Shown piece by piece: positions 33,412 to 41,652 of a DNA stretch of 64,000 bases; the stretch's first letter is position 1, and the number at the start of each line of letters is the position of its first letter. This DNA comes from Variovorax sp. UMC13. Lineage in GTDB: Bacteria > Pseudomonadota > Gammaproteobacteria > Burkholderiales > Burkholderiaceae_C. The notes beneath the pieces are model-generated. The model did not search any database, was not told the DNA's origin, and was given only the letters and a program-made list of their open reading frames with translations. Made by a program: the position numbers and the translations under genes. The stretch spans positions 124,001 to 188,000 of the forward strand of contig NZ_LZZW01000012.1 of NCBI RefSeq assembly GCF_014170375.1, in the 5' to 3' direction.

Positions 33412-34173
33412 TCAGGGTCGTTTTGCGTCCTCTTCAAAACGACCCTTCTCAAGCGGCGCAAGCTGTGCTAGGCGGCGATAGCCGCCGCGCATCAGCGCAT
33501 CGCCGCGCCGCACCAGGCGGCGCACCTTGGAGCGCAGGCCGCCGTCGCTGTACCAGCCGGCCGCGGCGTCCGCACCGAACAAGCCCTCGGCCACGTCGCG
33601 CAAGGACGCGCCCGCCAGGGTGGCGTCGAGCGCCTGCAGGGTGTGCAGCTCCAGCAGCGCCGCAGGGGGCGGTCGGGGGCGAGCCATCGGCGCTGGCGTG
33701 TCAGGCACGTGGGTGGCCCCACGGCCACGGTAGGCATGGGCCACGGCCATGCCGTCCTCAAGGCCAGGCGCCAGCGCATAGCGCTGGCAAAGGCCGGGGC
33801 TGCGCGCGATCAGCGCCAGGCCCTTGCCGTCGTGGAGCAGTTGCTTGTGGCCGGGAATGCGCCAAAACGCGAACGGCTCGGCATCCGGTGGCGGATCGGC
33901 ATCGGGGTGAAGCTGCACCACGGCCTCATGGCCGGGGAGCCAGGCCGGATGCGCGTCACGCGCGTCCAAGGCCGGGTCTTCCAGCAGACGCAGGCCCCAG
34001 CGATGCGCAGCCTCATGCATTGCTTGTGCTTGGCGATGACGGCGCAGCCAGTCGAGCCGGTAGTCGGGATGGCGACGCAGGTACTCCCAGGCCAGTGCGA
34101 GCGTGTCCAGGCACAGGACGTAGAGGTAGGCGGCGGTCGGATACCAGTGCGCGAAGTGGTGCGGCTCGGCCAT
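33412..34173 (-). CDS. DUF2285 domain protein
   Basis: 253 aa. A conserved Tn4371/PAGI-type backbone gene. The N-terminus MAEPHHFAHWYPTAAYLYVL and LARRHPDYRLDW-like repeat region (YLRRHPDYRLDWLRRHR) are typical. The C-terminal DUF2285 segment contains LHTLQALDATLAGASLRDVA and GWYSDGGLRSKVRRLVRRGD, which looks like a winged helix DNA-binding fold. Function unknown, probably regulation or replication of the element. Possibly co-transcribed with alpA-like and repA (83 bp upstream of the former). Confidence 0.87.
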   Translation of the reverse strand: MAEPHHFAHWYPTAAYLYVLCLDTLALAWEYLRRHPDYRLDWLRRHRQAQAMHEAAHRWGLRLLEDPALDARDAHPAWLPGHEAVVQLHPDADPPPDAEPFAFWRIPGHKQLLHDGKGLALIARSPGLCQRYALAPGLEDGMAVAHAYRGRGATHVPDTPAPMARPRPPPAALLELHTLQALDATLAGASLRDVAEGLFGADAAAGWYSDGGLRSKVRRLVRRGDALMRGGYRRLAQLAPLEKGRFEEDAKRP

Positions 34174-34515
34174 GACGCAAGCTCCCGTAGAGCAGGACGG
34201 CCGTCACCGGTTTCACACGCAAACGTCACCGCATCAAACTTGCATCCAATCGTGAATAAGCTGGTAGATTGGTAACTTGCGTGTCAAGACGAAATGCATC
34301 GGATGGGTTGCATGGATCGTCTGAATGCGACGGTGGCGCGCGAGGACATACGCGCCTCCTGCGATATCCACCGTGCCCGATGCCACGGCCGGCATCATGA
34401 CCGATTGCGCCACGATGGCACCGATTTGGTGCGATAGTGCGGACTAAGACCGGACGGGTCTGGAGCAAGACCGAAATAGTCTCAATGCGCCCGGCTTGGC
34501 CTGGGCGCGAACGGC
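34174..34515. other. 342-bp gap between DUF2285 and DUF2958 genes
   Basis: No gene is supported. It should hold the promoter of the DUF2285-repA-parA-tra operon. The AT-richer stretch at 34230-34275 (TGAATAAGCTGGTAGATTGG) is the most promoter-like part. A partly repeated GACCGGACGGGTCTGGAGCAA/GACCGAAATAGTCTCAATG stretch lies at 34447-34486. A 97-codon minus frame here is not protein-like. Confidence 0.35.
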
Positions 34516-34863
34516 TCAATCGAGGATGGAGCCGTTCTCCTGGGCCAGCCGCAGGTACTCCGACAACGGGCGCACCGCCCGGAAATACCGGTCCCGCATC
34601 ACGGGCTGTTTGCTCGGCCCGACGATGGATGCGAGGTCGGACAGCTTGATCTCGCCTAGCTCGGGCATGCCGATCCCCAAGTCGATCAGGCCATGGGCCG
34701 TATCGCCGTCGGCGGGGTCGAGCGACACCAACAGCCAGGTGGCGTGTGCATCCGGCGTGAACAGCCGCACCACGGGCAGCGGGTCGATGACCCGGCCAGC
34801 GGCGCGGGCTTGGCCGTGTTCCAGCAACAGCCTGCGCTCGTCCTCGGTGATGAGCTGGTTCAT
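34516..34863 (-). CDS. DUF2958 protein, copy 1
   Basis: 115 aa from MNQLITEDERRLLLEHGQAR. DUF2958: PVVRLFTPDAHATWLLVSLD, DLGIGMPELGEIKLSDLASI, and a C-terminal DRYFRAVRPLSEYLRLA. Paralogue of the gene at 55391-55741, sharing the core VxLFTPDAxATWLL and DLGxGMPELG. Function unknown, and common in ICEs and plasmids. The start is fixed by homology. A GGGG(A)CGCCC leader precedes it. Divergent from the XRE gene. Confidence 0.88.
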   Translation of the reverse strand: MNQLITEDERRLLLEHGQARAAGRVIDPLPVVRLFTPDAHATWLLVSLDPADGDTAHGLIDLGIGMPELGEIKLSDLASIVGPSKQPVMRDRYFRAVRPLSEYLRLAQENGSILD

Positions 34864-34874
34864 GGGCGTCCCCT

Positions 34875-35086
34875 CATTCGCACAAAACCGCCGAAGCGTG
34901 AAAGCGCAAAACCGCATTGGCGGGTTTGTGGAAAGGCACGGATGCGGCTTTGCGCTTCTGTGAGAAGCCGCAGATACGGATTTCCGTAAAAGCACAAAAG
35001 CGGCAGGCAGGCATAGTTGAACACTATAGATTGTAGCCCTATAGGGCGCAATCGGCTGTCATCTTGGATTTTGGGGAGATCCAGGG
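34875..35086. promoter_or_regulatory. Divergent regulatory region with operator-like palindromes (DUF2958 / XRE)
   Basis: GCCCTATAGGGC (35036-35047) is a perfect 12-bp palindrome 40 bp before the XRE start and next to ACTATAGATTGTA. CACAAAACCGCC with GGCGGGTTTGTG and GCGGCTT with AAGCCGC form further inverted repeats between 34880 and 34975. This is the likely autoregulatory region of the XRE repressor and the promoter of copy 1 DUF2958. Confidence 0.55.
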
Positions 35087-35380
35087 TTGGCAGCGAAACA
35101 TACATTGTCGGAGGCACTAAAGACCATCAGGAAAGCGCGTGGATTGAGCCAGGAGGCGTTCTCCGACGTGTCCAGCCGCACCTACATGAGCACGCTGGAG
35201 CGCGACCTCAAAAGCCCCACCCTGAACAAGCTGGCCGAGCTGTGCGAGGTCATGGAGGTGCACCCGCTCACGCTGCTGACGCTGGCCTATGCCGGCGACG
35301 ACCTGCAGCAGGTTGATCAGCTTCTGGTGCAGGTGCGCCAGGAGTTGGAGACTGTGGCGAAGAAGAGTGACACGCCATAG
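35087..35380 (+). CDS. XRE-family helix-turn-helix regulator
   Basis: 97 aa with a TTG start at 35087 preceded by GGGGAG. The N-terminal lambda-repressor-like domain (LSEALKTIRKARGLSQEAFS, SSRTYMSTLERDLKSPTLNK, LAELCEVMEVHPLTLLTLAY) fills residues 7-68. A short helical tail follows. Such single-domain regulators control ICE backbone transcription. It is the only plus-strand core gene in this block, opposite to repA and parA genes, and sits behind a 12-bp palindrome. Confidence 0.9.
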   Translation: MAAKHTLSEALKTIRKARGLSQEAFSDVSSRTYMSTLERDLKSPTLNKLAELCEVMEVHPLTLLTLAYAGDDLQQVDQLLVQVRQELETVAKKSDTP

Positions 35381-35744
35381 CGTGCGACGTTGCTGGCGTG
35401 GCCGATCCGGCTCAGCCGGTTCGGGGACTGCAGGGGCGCCAAGCATCGCGCGGCGGGGATAGGCCACAGGGCTTTCCCCAGGAGGCAAGCGAAGCGCGCA
35501 GCGCCGCAGGCGCGAAGGCGTGAGGGATTGCAGCCGGATGGCCGTGACGGCGAAGTCGGCACGGGGCGCAGCCCGTAAAGCCCGGCGGTGCAACGCACCG
35601 ACACGCCCGGCCACCGCTTGCGGCGGGCAACTCAACACATGCGAAAGCCGCTCGACACGGCGCAGCCTTGGCGATGGTGTTGCCTCCTTGAAGTGCCGCG
35701 AAGGCAGCACAGCGCCCCGCCACGTGGGCGGGGCGCTGTGGCGG
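35381..35744. repeat. 364-bp non-coding block with ICE leader repeats and a strong hairpin
   Basis: It contains repeat C copy 1 (35401-35460; CGATCCGGC...GCCGGTTCGG...GGGGCGCCAAGC...CGCGCGGCGGGGAT), matched at 36624-36688, and a short copy of repeat A (35484-35520, GGCAAGCGAAGCGCGCAG). At 35708-35740 there is a perfect 14-bp stem (CACAGCGCCCCGCC/GGCGGGGCGCTGTG, 5-nt loop) 4 bp after the DUF736 stop, a likely transcript end for DUF736. No gene is supported. Confidence 0.7.
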
Positions 35745-36059
35745 TCACGCCGCCTGGGGCTTGCTGCGCGACCAGATCAGGTCGTGCGTGCCGTCCTCGC
35801 CTTCGATCAGGCGGGCATAGACCGTGGCCGGGAACGAAGGATCGTCAAGGGTCACGGAGATGTACTCCCGCCCGGCCTCGCTGGTCTTCTTCCACGCCGC
35901 GCCGATATCGTGGCTGGCGGCCTGCAGGCGAAAGTCCGGGGCCTTCTCGTTGTCCCCCTTGTCGTTGGGCACCAGCTTGACCTTGACGTTGAGCGTCAGG
36001 GTGCGAAGCGTGCCGGTGTAGCCGTCTTTGTCTGCGGTGAAGCTGCCGATGTTGGCCAT
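35745..36059 (-). CDS. DUF736 protein
   Basis: 104 aa from MANIGSFTADKDGYTGTLRT. Well-known small ICE/plasmid backbone protein of unknown function, full length. AAWKKTSEAGREYISVTLDD and the C-terminal DLIWSRSKPQAA are conserved in the family. The leader AAAAGGAGTTTCATC gives a strong ribosome site. It is flanked by direct repeats C1 and C2 and has a perfect hairpin directly after its stop. Confidence 0.92.
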   Translation of the reverse strand: MANIGSFTADKDGYTGTLRTLTLNVKVKLVPNDKGDNEKAPDFRLQAASHDIGAAWKKTSEAGREYISVTLDDPSFPATVYARLIEGEDGTHDLIWSRSKPQAA

Positions 36060-36684
36060 GATGAAACTCCTTTTGGTGGAACAAGGTTCGCGCCCATCGC
36101 GTCCTTGTTGTGATCCGGCCGGCGGGGGACGGGCGGGCTGCACCGCTTGCGGTCGAAACGCAGTGGAGAGCCGGGAGGCGAAAAGAATTTGCTGCGCGAG
36201 GAAGCCGCGCAGCGGCGGGGAAATTGTTTTCGCTGGACGGTTGCAGCCATGAAGCCCGAGGCGCAGCCGCGCCCCCGCCAGGATTCACAACAACACAAGG
36301 ACGCCTTGGGCCGAACCGCACCGAAAAGAGACAGGGCCGACTCGGCATCCCCGCACGAAGGCTGCACCGGCTCGCCCACTGACGCGGGCCGGGTCAACCA
36401 CCCGACGACAAGCGAGAACGCCCCGGCCGCACCTTGCGGCGCCGGTCTTGAGGCGTGGCGTGGAAGCTCCATGGCGATGCCGGGCGGGATGTCCGTGAAC
36501 CGTCCTTCGTGACGTGATGGGCGAGAACCGCCAGCGTTGAGGACGGCACGCATTCGTACAACCTGCCGCAGTAAGCGCCAGCGTGTTCGCCAGCGCCTCG
36601 TCCATCGTGGCGGGGCGTTGGCCGGGTCGATCCGGCATCGCCGGTTCGGCGGTATTTGAGGGGCGCCAAGCTCGCGCGGCGGGG
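36060..36684. other. Long leader upstream of DUF736 with repeat C copy 2
   Basis: About 620 bp without a supported gene. Several overlapping frames are open only because of high GC. Repeat C copy 2 lies at 36624-36688 and ends exactly where similarity to a helicase begins. The rest probably contains the DUF736 promoter. A stretch of GCTGCGCGAGGAAGCCGCGC (36190-36210 region) can form a hairpin. Confidence 0.4.
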
Positions 36685-37419
36685 ATGTCCGACGCAGTGC
36701 TGGAACACATGCGCACGCGCTACCGTGTCGATGCACATTGGCTCCCCAACCGACAATCCGCGCAAACCTTGGCGGACCAGGCTACTGCGTGGGGCCGCAT
36801 GGCGGGACCGGCCGACAGCAAGACGTGGGTGGGGTTGCCGTTGGCCGTGCACCGGCGCTGCGACAAGCCGATGCACGGACTGGCCAACCGCATCGCCTAC
36901 GACGGTGCGATGGTGTACGGCACCATCGCACCGCGAGCCGACAAGGAAACCCCCGCCCGACTGCCTACGGGGTGGATTCACGCCAGTGGAACATCCGACG
37001 GGAACTGGGTGCCGGCTGAAGGAAAAGCCCTGCGGGCGCTGCTGGCCTTGCTTCATGAGGACGGAGTGAATGCAGCCGACATTTCGGTCATCACGCCCTT
37101 CAAGAATGTCCTGGAGAACCTCAAACGCTTGCTCGGCGACACGATGGTTTCCGGAACCATCCACACCATGCAGGGAAAGGAAGCGCCGGTTGTCATCATG
37201 GTGTTGGGCGGAAATACCGACGGTCCCGGCGCACGCGACTGGGCGGTCTCGGAGCCCAACCTGCTGAACGTGGCGGCAACGCGGGCGAAGCGGCGCTTCT
37301 ATGTGATCGGCGACCGCAACGACTGGCAGAACCGCGCTCTGTTTTGTGATGTCATGGATCTCTTGCCGCTCCAGCGTCTTCCCGAACATGAAGCCGTGGC
37401 GATGACTCAACCTCAATAA
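36685..37419 (+). pseudogene. Truncated superfamily 1 helicase (C-terminal part)
   Basis: About 244 codons resembling the C-terminal RecA-like domain of AAA_12/Dna2-like helicases: YRVDAHWLPNRQSAQTLADQ, WVGLPLAVHRRCDKPMHGLA (motif IV region), DISVITPFKNVLENLKRLLG, GTIHTMQGKEAPVVIMVLGG (motif V/VI Q-GKE) and NVAATRAKRRFYVIGDR. The N-terminal half with Walker A/B is absent, and its first codons come from repeat C. A full protein would exceed 1000 residues. It is therefore a 5'-truncated remnant left by recombination at repeat C. Translation is possible but ATPase activity is not. Confidence 0.8.
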
Positions 37420-37513
37420 TTGTGCAGGCTGAGACCGTGCATGCACAGGTCATACTGGCGGCAAGCCTTGACTTCCCTGCAACTACCGAGTGTGCCGCCC
37501 GGCCACCTCCTGA

Positions 37514-37646
37514 CACTGGCCCTGGACGGGCCAGTGCCCGAAGGCATTGCGCAATGCAGCAATGCCTTCGACACCGGGCGCGGCCACCGCCGCGCCCGGA
37601 TTTTTGAAGCTCACCGCGCCTAGGGCGAAACGACCTAGGCGCGGTG
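37514..37646. repeat. Cluster of four consecutive perfect stem-loops
   Basis: Four perfect inverted repeats occur in 133 bp: CACTGGCCC/GGGCCAGTG (37514-37536), CGAAGGCATTGC/GCAATGCCTTCG (37539-37570), CCGGGCGCGGC/GCCGCGCCCGG (37574-37599, followed by ATTTTT) and CACCGCGCCTAGG/CCTAGGCGCGGTG (37612-37646). The third is a good Rho-independent terminator for plus-strand transcription after the helicase remnant. The fourth lies 11 bp after the stop of the small minus-strand gene and may end its transcript. Confidence 0.85.
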
Positions 37647-37656
37647 CTGACGATGG

Positions 37657-37869
37657 TTATTCCTTTGTCTCAATGATCCACCACACGGCCCGCGCTAAGG
37701 CACGGCCCGTGATGGGATGAATGTCGGTGAGATCGGCTCGGGCCATCCAGCCCGAGGGCGGACGGTAACCGCGCACATCGCCCTCGCCGTGCCAGCGGCG
37801 GGCGCGTACCGTGCCGGGCGCGTAGACCGCCGCCATGCGCGGGCCACTGGTGATGTTGATGGTGGGCAT
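37657..37869 (-). CDS. Small hypothetical ICE protein
   Basis: 70 aa from MPTINITSGPRMAAVYAPGT, preceded by GCAGGGAGCCGAACC. Contains ARRWHGEGDVRGYRPPSGW and a C-terminal GRALARAVWWIIETKE. No family was recognised with certainty. Ribosome site, codon-like composition and hairpin after the stop support a real gene. It is the last element-like gene before cargo 2 on this side. Upstream frame to 37959 is not used. Confidence 0.6.
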   Translation of the reverse strand: MPTINITSGPRMAAVYAPGTVRARRWHGEGDVRGYRPPSGWMARADLTDIHPITGRALARAVWWIIETKE

Positions 37870-37985
37870 GGTTCGGCTCCCTGCGGCAAAGCGCTCCGGC
37901 CTTGGCCCGGGCGCTTGCCTGCGGCATGGGTCAGGCGGCCAATGCCTCGGCAGGTTCATGCATCACGGTGGCTATTCTGGGCAAT

Positions 37986-38069
37986 TAAAGTCGTAAACAC
38001 CCACCCAGCATCCATGCGGCTGTTCGCAATGCCCAGCCAGGCCGCTGCCTATCTAAAGTCGTAAACACC
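37986..38069 (+). repeat. Two 16-bp direct repeats at the left edge of cargo 2
   Basis: TAAAGTCGTAAACACC occurs at 37986-38001 and 38054-38069 (68 bp apart) in the non-coding stretch between the small ICE gene and the cargo 2 operon. Terminal repeats of this kind are found at ends of some insertion sequences, but no transposase remains. A hairpin TGAGGCCG/CGGCCTCA (38103-38127) at the end of the hydrolase gene may be its terminator. Confidence 0.5.
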
Positions 38070-38124
38070 AGCGTGGACTGCCCTCTCAATGAATGAGGTA
38101 GCTGAGGCCGGAGATGGTGCGGCC

Positions 38125-39177
38125 TCACGACTTCAGCTCATACCATGCGACGCCGCTCCCATCCACGGTGCACCCTACGGCGCTTTCCGCGATGAAGTAA
38201 TTCATACAGGCCACGGCCTCGCCCGTGGCGAGACTCAGTTGCTGCCCGTCCTGCTCATCGATGGCACGGTGGAACAAGGCGGGGAACACGTCCACGATGC
38301 GCTGCGGCCCGCCCGTCAGCGACTGGCGCAGCCGTTCCAGCGCCCGCTCCTGACCGGCGCGCAGCGAGCCCAGGCGTTCGTGCAGCCCGTAGAAGGGTTC
38401 ATTGTGCGAGGGCAGCACCAGCACATCGGCGGGCACTTCCCGCGCCAGCTTGTCCAGCGACTCGAACCACTCCTTGAGCGGATTGGCCTGCGGCTCGGTG
38501 GCGAACACCGACACGTTCGACGAGATGCGCGGCAGCACCTGGTCGCCCGCAACCAGCAGTTTCAGGCCGGGGCAGTACAGGCAGGCATGCTCCGGCGAAT
38601 GGCCGCCGGTGGTGATGACCCGCCAGGCGTGCGCGCCCAACTGCAGCAGGTCGCCATCCTGCAGGCGCCGGAAGCTCTCGGGCAGCGCATGGATGTGCTT
38701 GCCGAAGCTGCCGAAGCGGCTGCGGTAGCCCTCGATGGCTGCCTCCGACCAGCCCGCGCGGCGGTGGAACAGCACGCCGTCGGGCGGCGCCTCGCGGTTC
38801 GTGTCGGCGTGCATCACGCGGCAGCTCAGGTATTCCAGGCGGCTCATGTGCAGCGGCACGCCAGCGCGGCGCGTGAACCAGCCTGCCAGCCCGATGTGGT
38901 CGGGGTGCATGTGCGTGGTGTACACGCCCTGCAGCGGTCGCGCCAGCGGCCCCTCACCCATCAGCGCCAGCCAGTCGGCCACGGTGGTGGGGTTGTTCAG
39001 GCCGGTGTCCACCAGCACCCAGCCATCGTGCGTGTCGATGGCCCAGACGTTGATGTGGTCGAGCCGGAACGGCATGGACAGCCGGATCCAGCGCACGCCG
39101 GGGGCGACCTCGACCGTGTGGTGCGACGCCGGGGGCTCGAAGGGGTAGGTCAGCGCGGGGGTGTCTGGCTTCGTCAT
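38125..39177 (-). CDS. Metallo-beta-lactamase-fold hydrolase
   Basis: 350 aa. Metal-binding motif YTTHMHPDHIGLAGW (HxHxDH), a following His in TTGGHSPEHACLYCPG and the Asp in LKLLVAGDQVLPR give a complete dinuclear zinc site as in glyoxalase II-like hydrolases. The N-terminus FRLDHINVWAIDTHDGWVLV is typical of this subgroup. Thioester hydrolysis is plausible next to CoA-dependent enzymes, but that is an inference. Last gene of the 12-gene cargo 2 operon, 9 bp after the SDR gene. Confidence 0.9.
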   Translation of the reverse strand: MTKPDTPALTYPFEPPASHHTVEVAPGVRWIRLSMPFRLDHINVWAIDTHDGWVLVDTGLNNPTTVADWLALMGEGPLARPLQGVYTTHMHPDHIGLAGWFTRRAGVPLHMSRLEYLSCRVMHADTNREAPPDGVLFHRRAGWSEAAIEGYRSRFGSFGKHIHALPESFRRLQDGDLLQLGAHAWRVITTGGHSPEHACLYCPGLKLLVAGDQVLPRISSNVSVFATEPQANPLKEWFESLDKLAREVPADVLVLPSHNEPFYGLHERLGSLRAGQERALERLRQSLTGGPQRIVDVFPALFHRAIDEQDGQQLSLATGEAVACMNYFIAESAVGCTVDGSGVAWYELKS

Positions 39178-39186
39178 CGCATCAGG

Positions 39187-40020
39187 TTATATGCCAGTGA
39201 GCCCGCCCGTGCACAGCAGGGTCTGGCCGCTCACGTAGTCGGACTCGGGAATGCAGAACAGGTAGGCCGCGCCGGCGGCCTCCTCGGGCGTGCCGGCCCG
39301 GCCCAGCGGAATGTTCCGCTCCATCGCTGCCATCAGGTCCGGGTTCACGCCCACCTTGATCTCGCGTCCCTCGACCTGGATGGCGGCGTCGGAATCGGCG
39401 GTGGCCTCGGTCATGCGGGTGCGGATGAGGCCGTAGGCCACGCAATTGACCGTGGTGTTCAGGCGCCCCCACTCCTTGGCCAGCGCCATGGTCAGGCCCA
39501 CGATGCCCGCCTTGGCGGCGGAGTAGTTGACCTGCCCCGCATTGCCGAAGACGCCCGAGACCGAGGAGACGTTGACCACCTTGCGCACCACACGGCGGCC
39601 GGCCTCGGCGTCGGCCCGGCTCAGCGCGCGGACCACCGGCTGCGCCGCGCGCAGGATGCGGAACGGCGCGGTCAGGTGCACGTCGATCATCGCGTCCCAC
39701 TGCGCGTCGCTCATCTTCTGGATGACGTTGTCCCAGGTGTAGCCCGCGTTGTTGATGAGGATGTCCAGCCCGCCAAACGCGCCGGTGGCCGTGCCGATCA
39801 GCCGGTCGGCGAAACCGGCTTCGGCCACGCTGCCGCAGCAGGCCACCGCCTCGCCGCCCAGCGCGATGATCTCCTCGCGCACGGCCATGGCGGGTTCGTC
39901 GTCGAGGTCGTTGAGGACGAGCCGGGCCCCTTCGCCCGCGAGCTTGAGGGCCATCGCCCGGCCAATACCCCGGCCCGAGCCGGTGACCACGGCCACCTTG
40001 CCGCGCAGTTTTTCCGACAT
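39187..40020 (-). CDS. Short-chain dehydrogenase/reductase (cargo 2)
   Basis: 277 aa. TGSGRGIGRAMALKLAGEGA (about 13-32), Asp in LNDLDDEPAM after beta-2 suggesting NAD, NNAG (about 90-93), Ser in VVNVSSVSGVFGNAGQ and catalytic YSAAKAG. The C-terminal PESDYVSGQTLLCTGGLTGI is standard. An insertion VRALSRADAEAGRRVVRKVV lies between strands. It resembles multi-substrate 3-oxoacyl/3-hydroxyacyl-CoA reductases. Ribosome site GGAGGAGCACACC upstream. Second last of the operon. Confidence 0.93.
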   Translation of the reverse strand: MSEKLRGKVAVVTGSGRGIGRAMALKLAGEGARLVLNDLDDEPAMAVREEIIALGGEAVACCGSVAEAGFADRLIGTATGAFGGLDILINNAGYTWDNVIQKMSDAQWDAMIDVHLTAPFRILRAAQPVVRALSRADAEAGRRVVRKVVNVSSVSGVFGNAGQVNYSAAKAGIVGLTMALAKEWGRLNTTVNCVAYGLIRTRMTEATADSDAAIQVEGREIKVGVNPDLMAAMERNIPLGRAGTPEEAAGAAYLFCIPESDYVSGQTLLCTGGLTGI

Positions 40021-40036
40021 GGTGTGCTCCTCCTGT

Positions 40037-41641
40037 TTACCGGGCGGGTGCCGCCTCGGCGTCGTAGGCGCCGGCGCTGCCTTGCTGGCGCAGGACGGCG
40101 CGCTGGATCTTGCCGGTCGCCGTCTTGGGCAGGCTGTCCATCTGGCGCAGGTAGCGCGGCTTGGCGAAGCGTGGCAGTTGGGCGCTGGCCTGGCGGACGA
40201 TGTCCGCCATGTCCAGCGCCGCTCCCTCGCTGGGCACCAGGGCGAGCATCACCTCGTCCTCCCCGCCCGCGCCCTGCGCCGGAACGGCGTAGGCCGCCAC
40301 TTCATGGACGCCGGGCAACTGGCCCACCACGACCTCGACCTCGGTGGCCGAGATGTTCTCGCCCCGGCGGCGGATGCAGTCCTTGATGCGGTCCACGAAG
40401 GTGATAAGCCCCTGTTCGTCCCGCGTGCCTGCATCGCCCGTGTGGAACCAGAGGTTGCGCCAGGCCTCGACCGTTTTCGCCGGGACGTTCAGGTAGCCCG
40501 CCATGAAGCCGAAGGGCACCTTGGGCCGCACCAGGATTTCGCCCACTTGCCCGGCCAGCACCGGCACATCGGTCTCGGGGTCGGCGATGCAGATCTCGAA
40601 ACGGTCCTCGTGCGCCCAGCCGGCCGCGTTCGGCGCAGCGTGCCCGATGCGCCCCCAGATGGGAATGCCGACCTCGGTCATGCCGAACCCAGACAGCACG
40701 TCCTTCACGCCGAAGCGCTCGCGGAACACGGCCTCGTGCTGGGCCGGGTTGGGCGCGCTCAGGCTGGCGCGCAGGCGGTGGTCGCGGTCCTGCTCCGTGG
40801 GCGGCTGGTTGATGACGAACATGGCCGTCGTGCCCAGGTGGTTGGTCAGCGTGGCGCCGCTGCGGCGGATGTCGGCCAGCCAAGTGCTGGCGCTGAACCG
40901 CTGCTTGAGGAAGGCCGGTATGCCCGCCAGCACCGTCGCCCCCAGTTGCATGAACAGACCGTTGGCATGGAACAGGGGCAGGCAAATGTAGTACTTGTCG
41001 GCCTCGGTGATCTCCAGGCTGCGTATCGCCCCCAGCCCGAGCAGGGCGCAGTGGCAGTGCGGCATCAGCACGCCCTTACTGGGCCCGGTAGTGCCGGAGG
41101 TGTACATGATGCAGAAGATGTCCTCGGGCCGGGGCGCGGGGCCTTCCCACGGCGCGCAGGCGCTGCTGTCCATCCAGGCCACCTGCCGCCAGCGTTCGGG
41201 CACGGCGGCGGGCGCGTCGCCCACCACGACCAGGGTGCGCAGGTGGGGCAGCTCATCCGCCAGGCTGGCGACGTGCTCGACCAGCGCGGAGTCCACCACG
41301 ATGGTGGCCAGTTGGCAATCGTTCAACTGGTGGCGGAGGAAGGAGGAACGCAGCTCGGTGTTGAGCATCACCGCCGTGGCCCGCAGGTAGCCGATGCCGA
41401 ACGTGGTCGCCACCATGGCGCAGCTGTTGGACATGAAGACGCCAACGCGCTCTTCGGGCTGCACGCCCAGTTGGTGGTGCAGGAAGCTCGCAAACCGCTG
41501 GCTGCTGGTGAACGCCTGCCCCACGGTGAAGGCGATGCCCTGGCTGTCCTCCAGCCAGGGCGCTGCGGGGCGGCTGGCGGCCCATTCGCGCAGGGCATCG
41601 GTCAGCGTGCATGCGTGGGGTTCGTGGATGCGGCTGTACAT
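40037..41641 (-). CDS. AMP-forming acyl-CoA ligase (CaiC-like), cargo 2 ligase B
   Basis: 534 aa. P-loop MYTSGTTGPSKGVLMPH, core SGFGMTEVGIP, hinge DAGTRDEQGLITFVDRIKDC with IRRRGENISATEVE, and the terminal Lys in LPKTATGKIQRAVLR. The RRRGENIS form is typical of CaiC/crotonobetaine- and cyclohexanecarboxylate-type ligases. It activates a carboxylate to its CoA ester. The cargo has a second ligase at 48889, so either two substrates or two pathway stages need activation. Confidence 0.94.
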   Translation of the reverse strand: MYSRIHEPHACTLTDALREWAASRPAAPWLEDSQGIAFTVGQAFTSSQRFASFLHHQLGVQPEERVGVFMSNSCAMVATTFGIGYLRATAVMLNTELRSSFLRHQLNDCQLATIVVDSALVEHVASLADELPHLRTLVVVGDAPAAVPERWRQVAWMDSSACAPWEGPAPRPEDIFCIMYTSGTTGPSKGVLMPHCHCALLGLGAIRSLEITEADKYYICLPLFHANGLFMQLGATVLAGIPAFLKQRFSASTWLADIRRSGATLTNHLGTTAMFVINQPPTEQDRDHRLRASLSAPNPAQHEAVFRERFGVKDVLSGFGMTEVGIPIWGRIGHAAPNAAGWAHEDRFEICIADPETDVPVLAGQVGEILVRPKVPFGFMAGYLNVPAKTVEAWRNLWFHTGDAGTRDEQGLITFVDRIKDCIRRRGENISATEVEVVVGQLPGVHEVAAYAVPAQGAGGEDEVMLALVPSEGAALDMADIVRQASAQLPRFAKPRYLRQMDSLPKTATGKIQRAVLRQQGSAGAYDAEAAPAR

Positions 41642-41652
41642 GGCCTTCTCTT

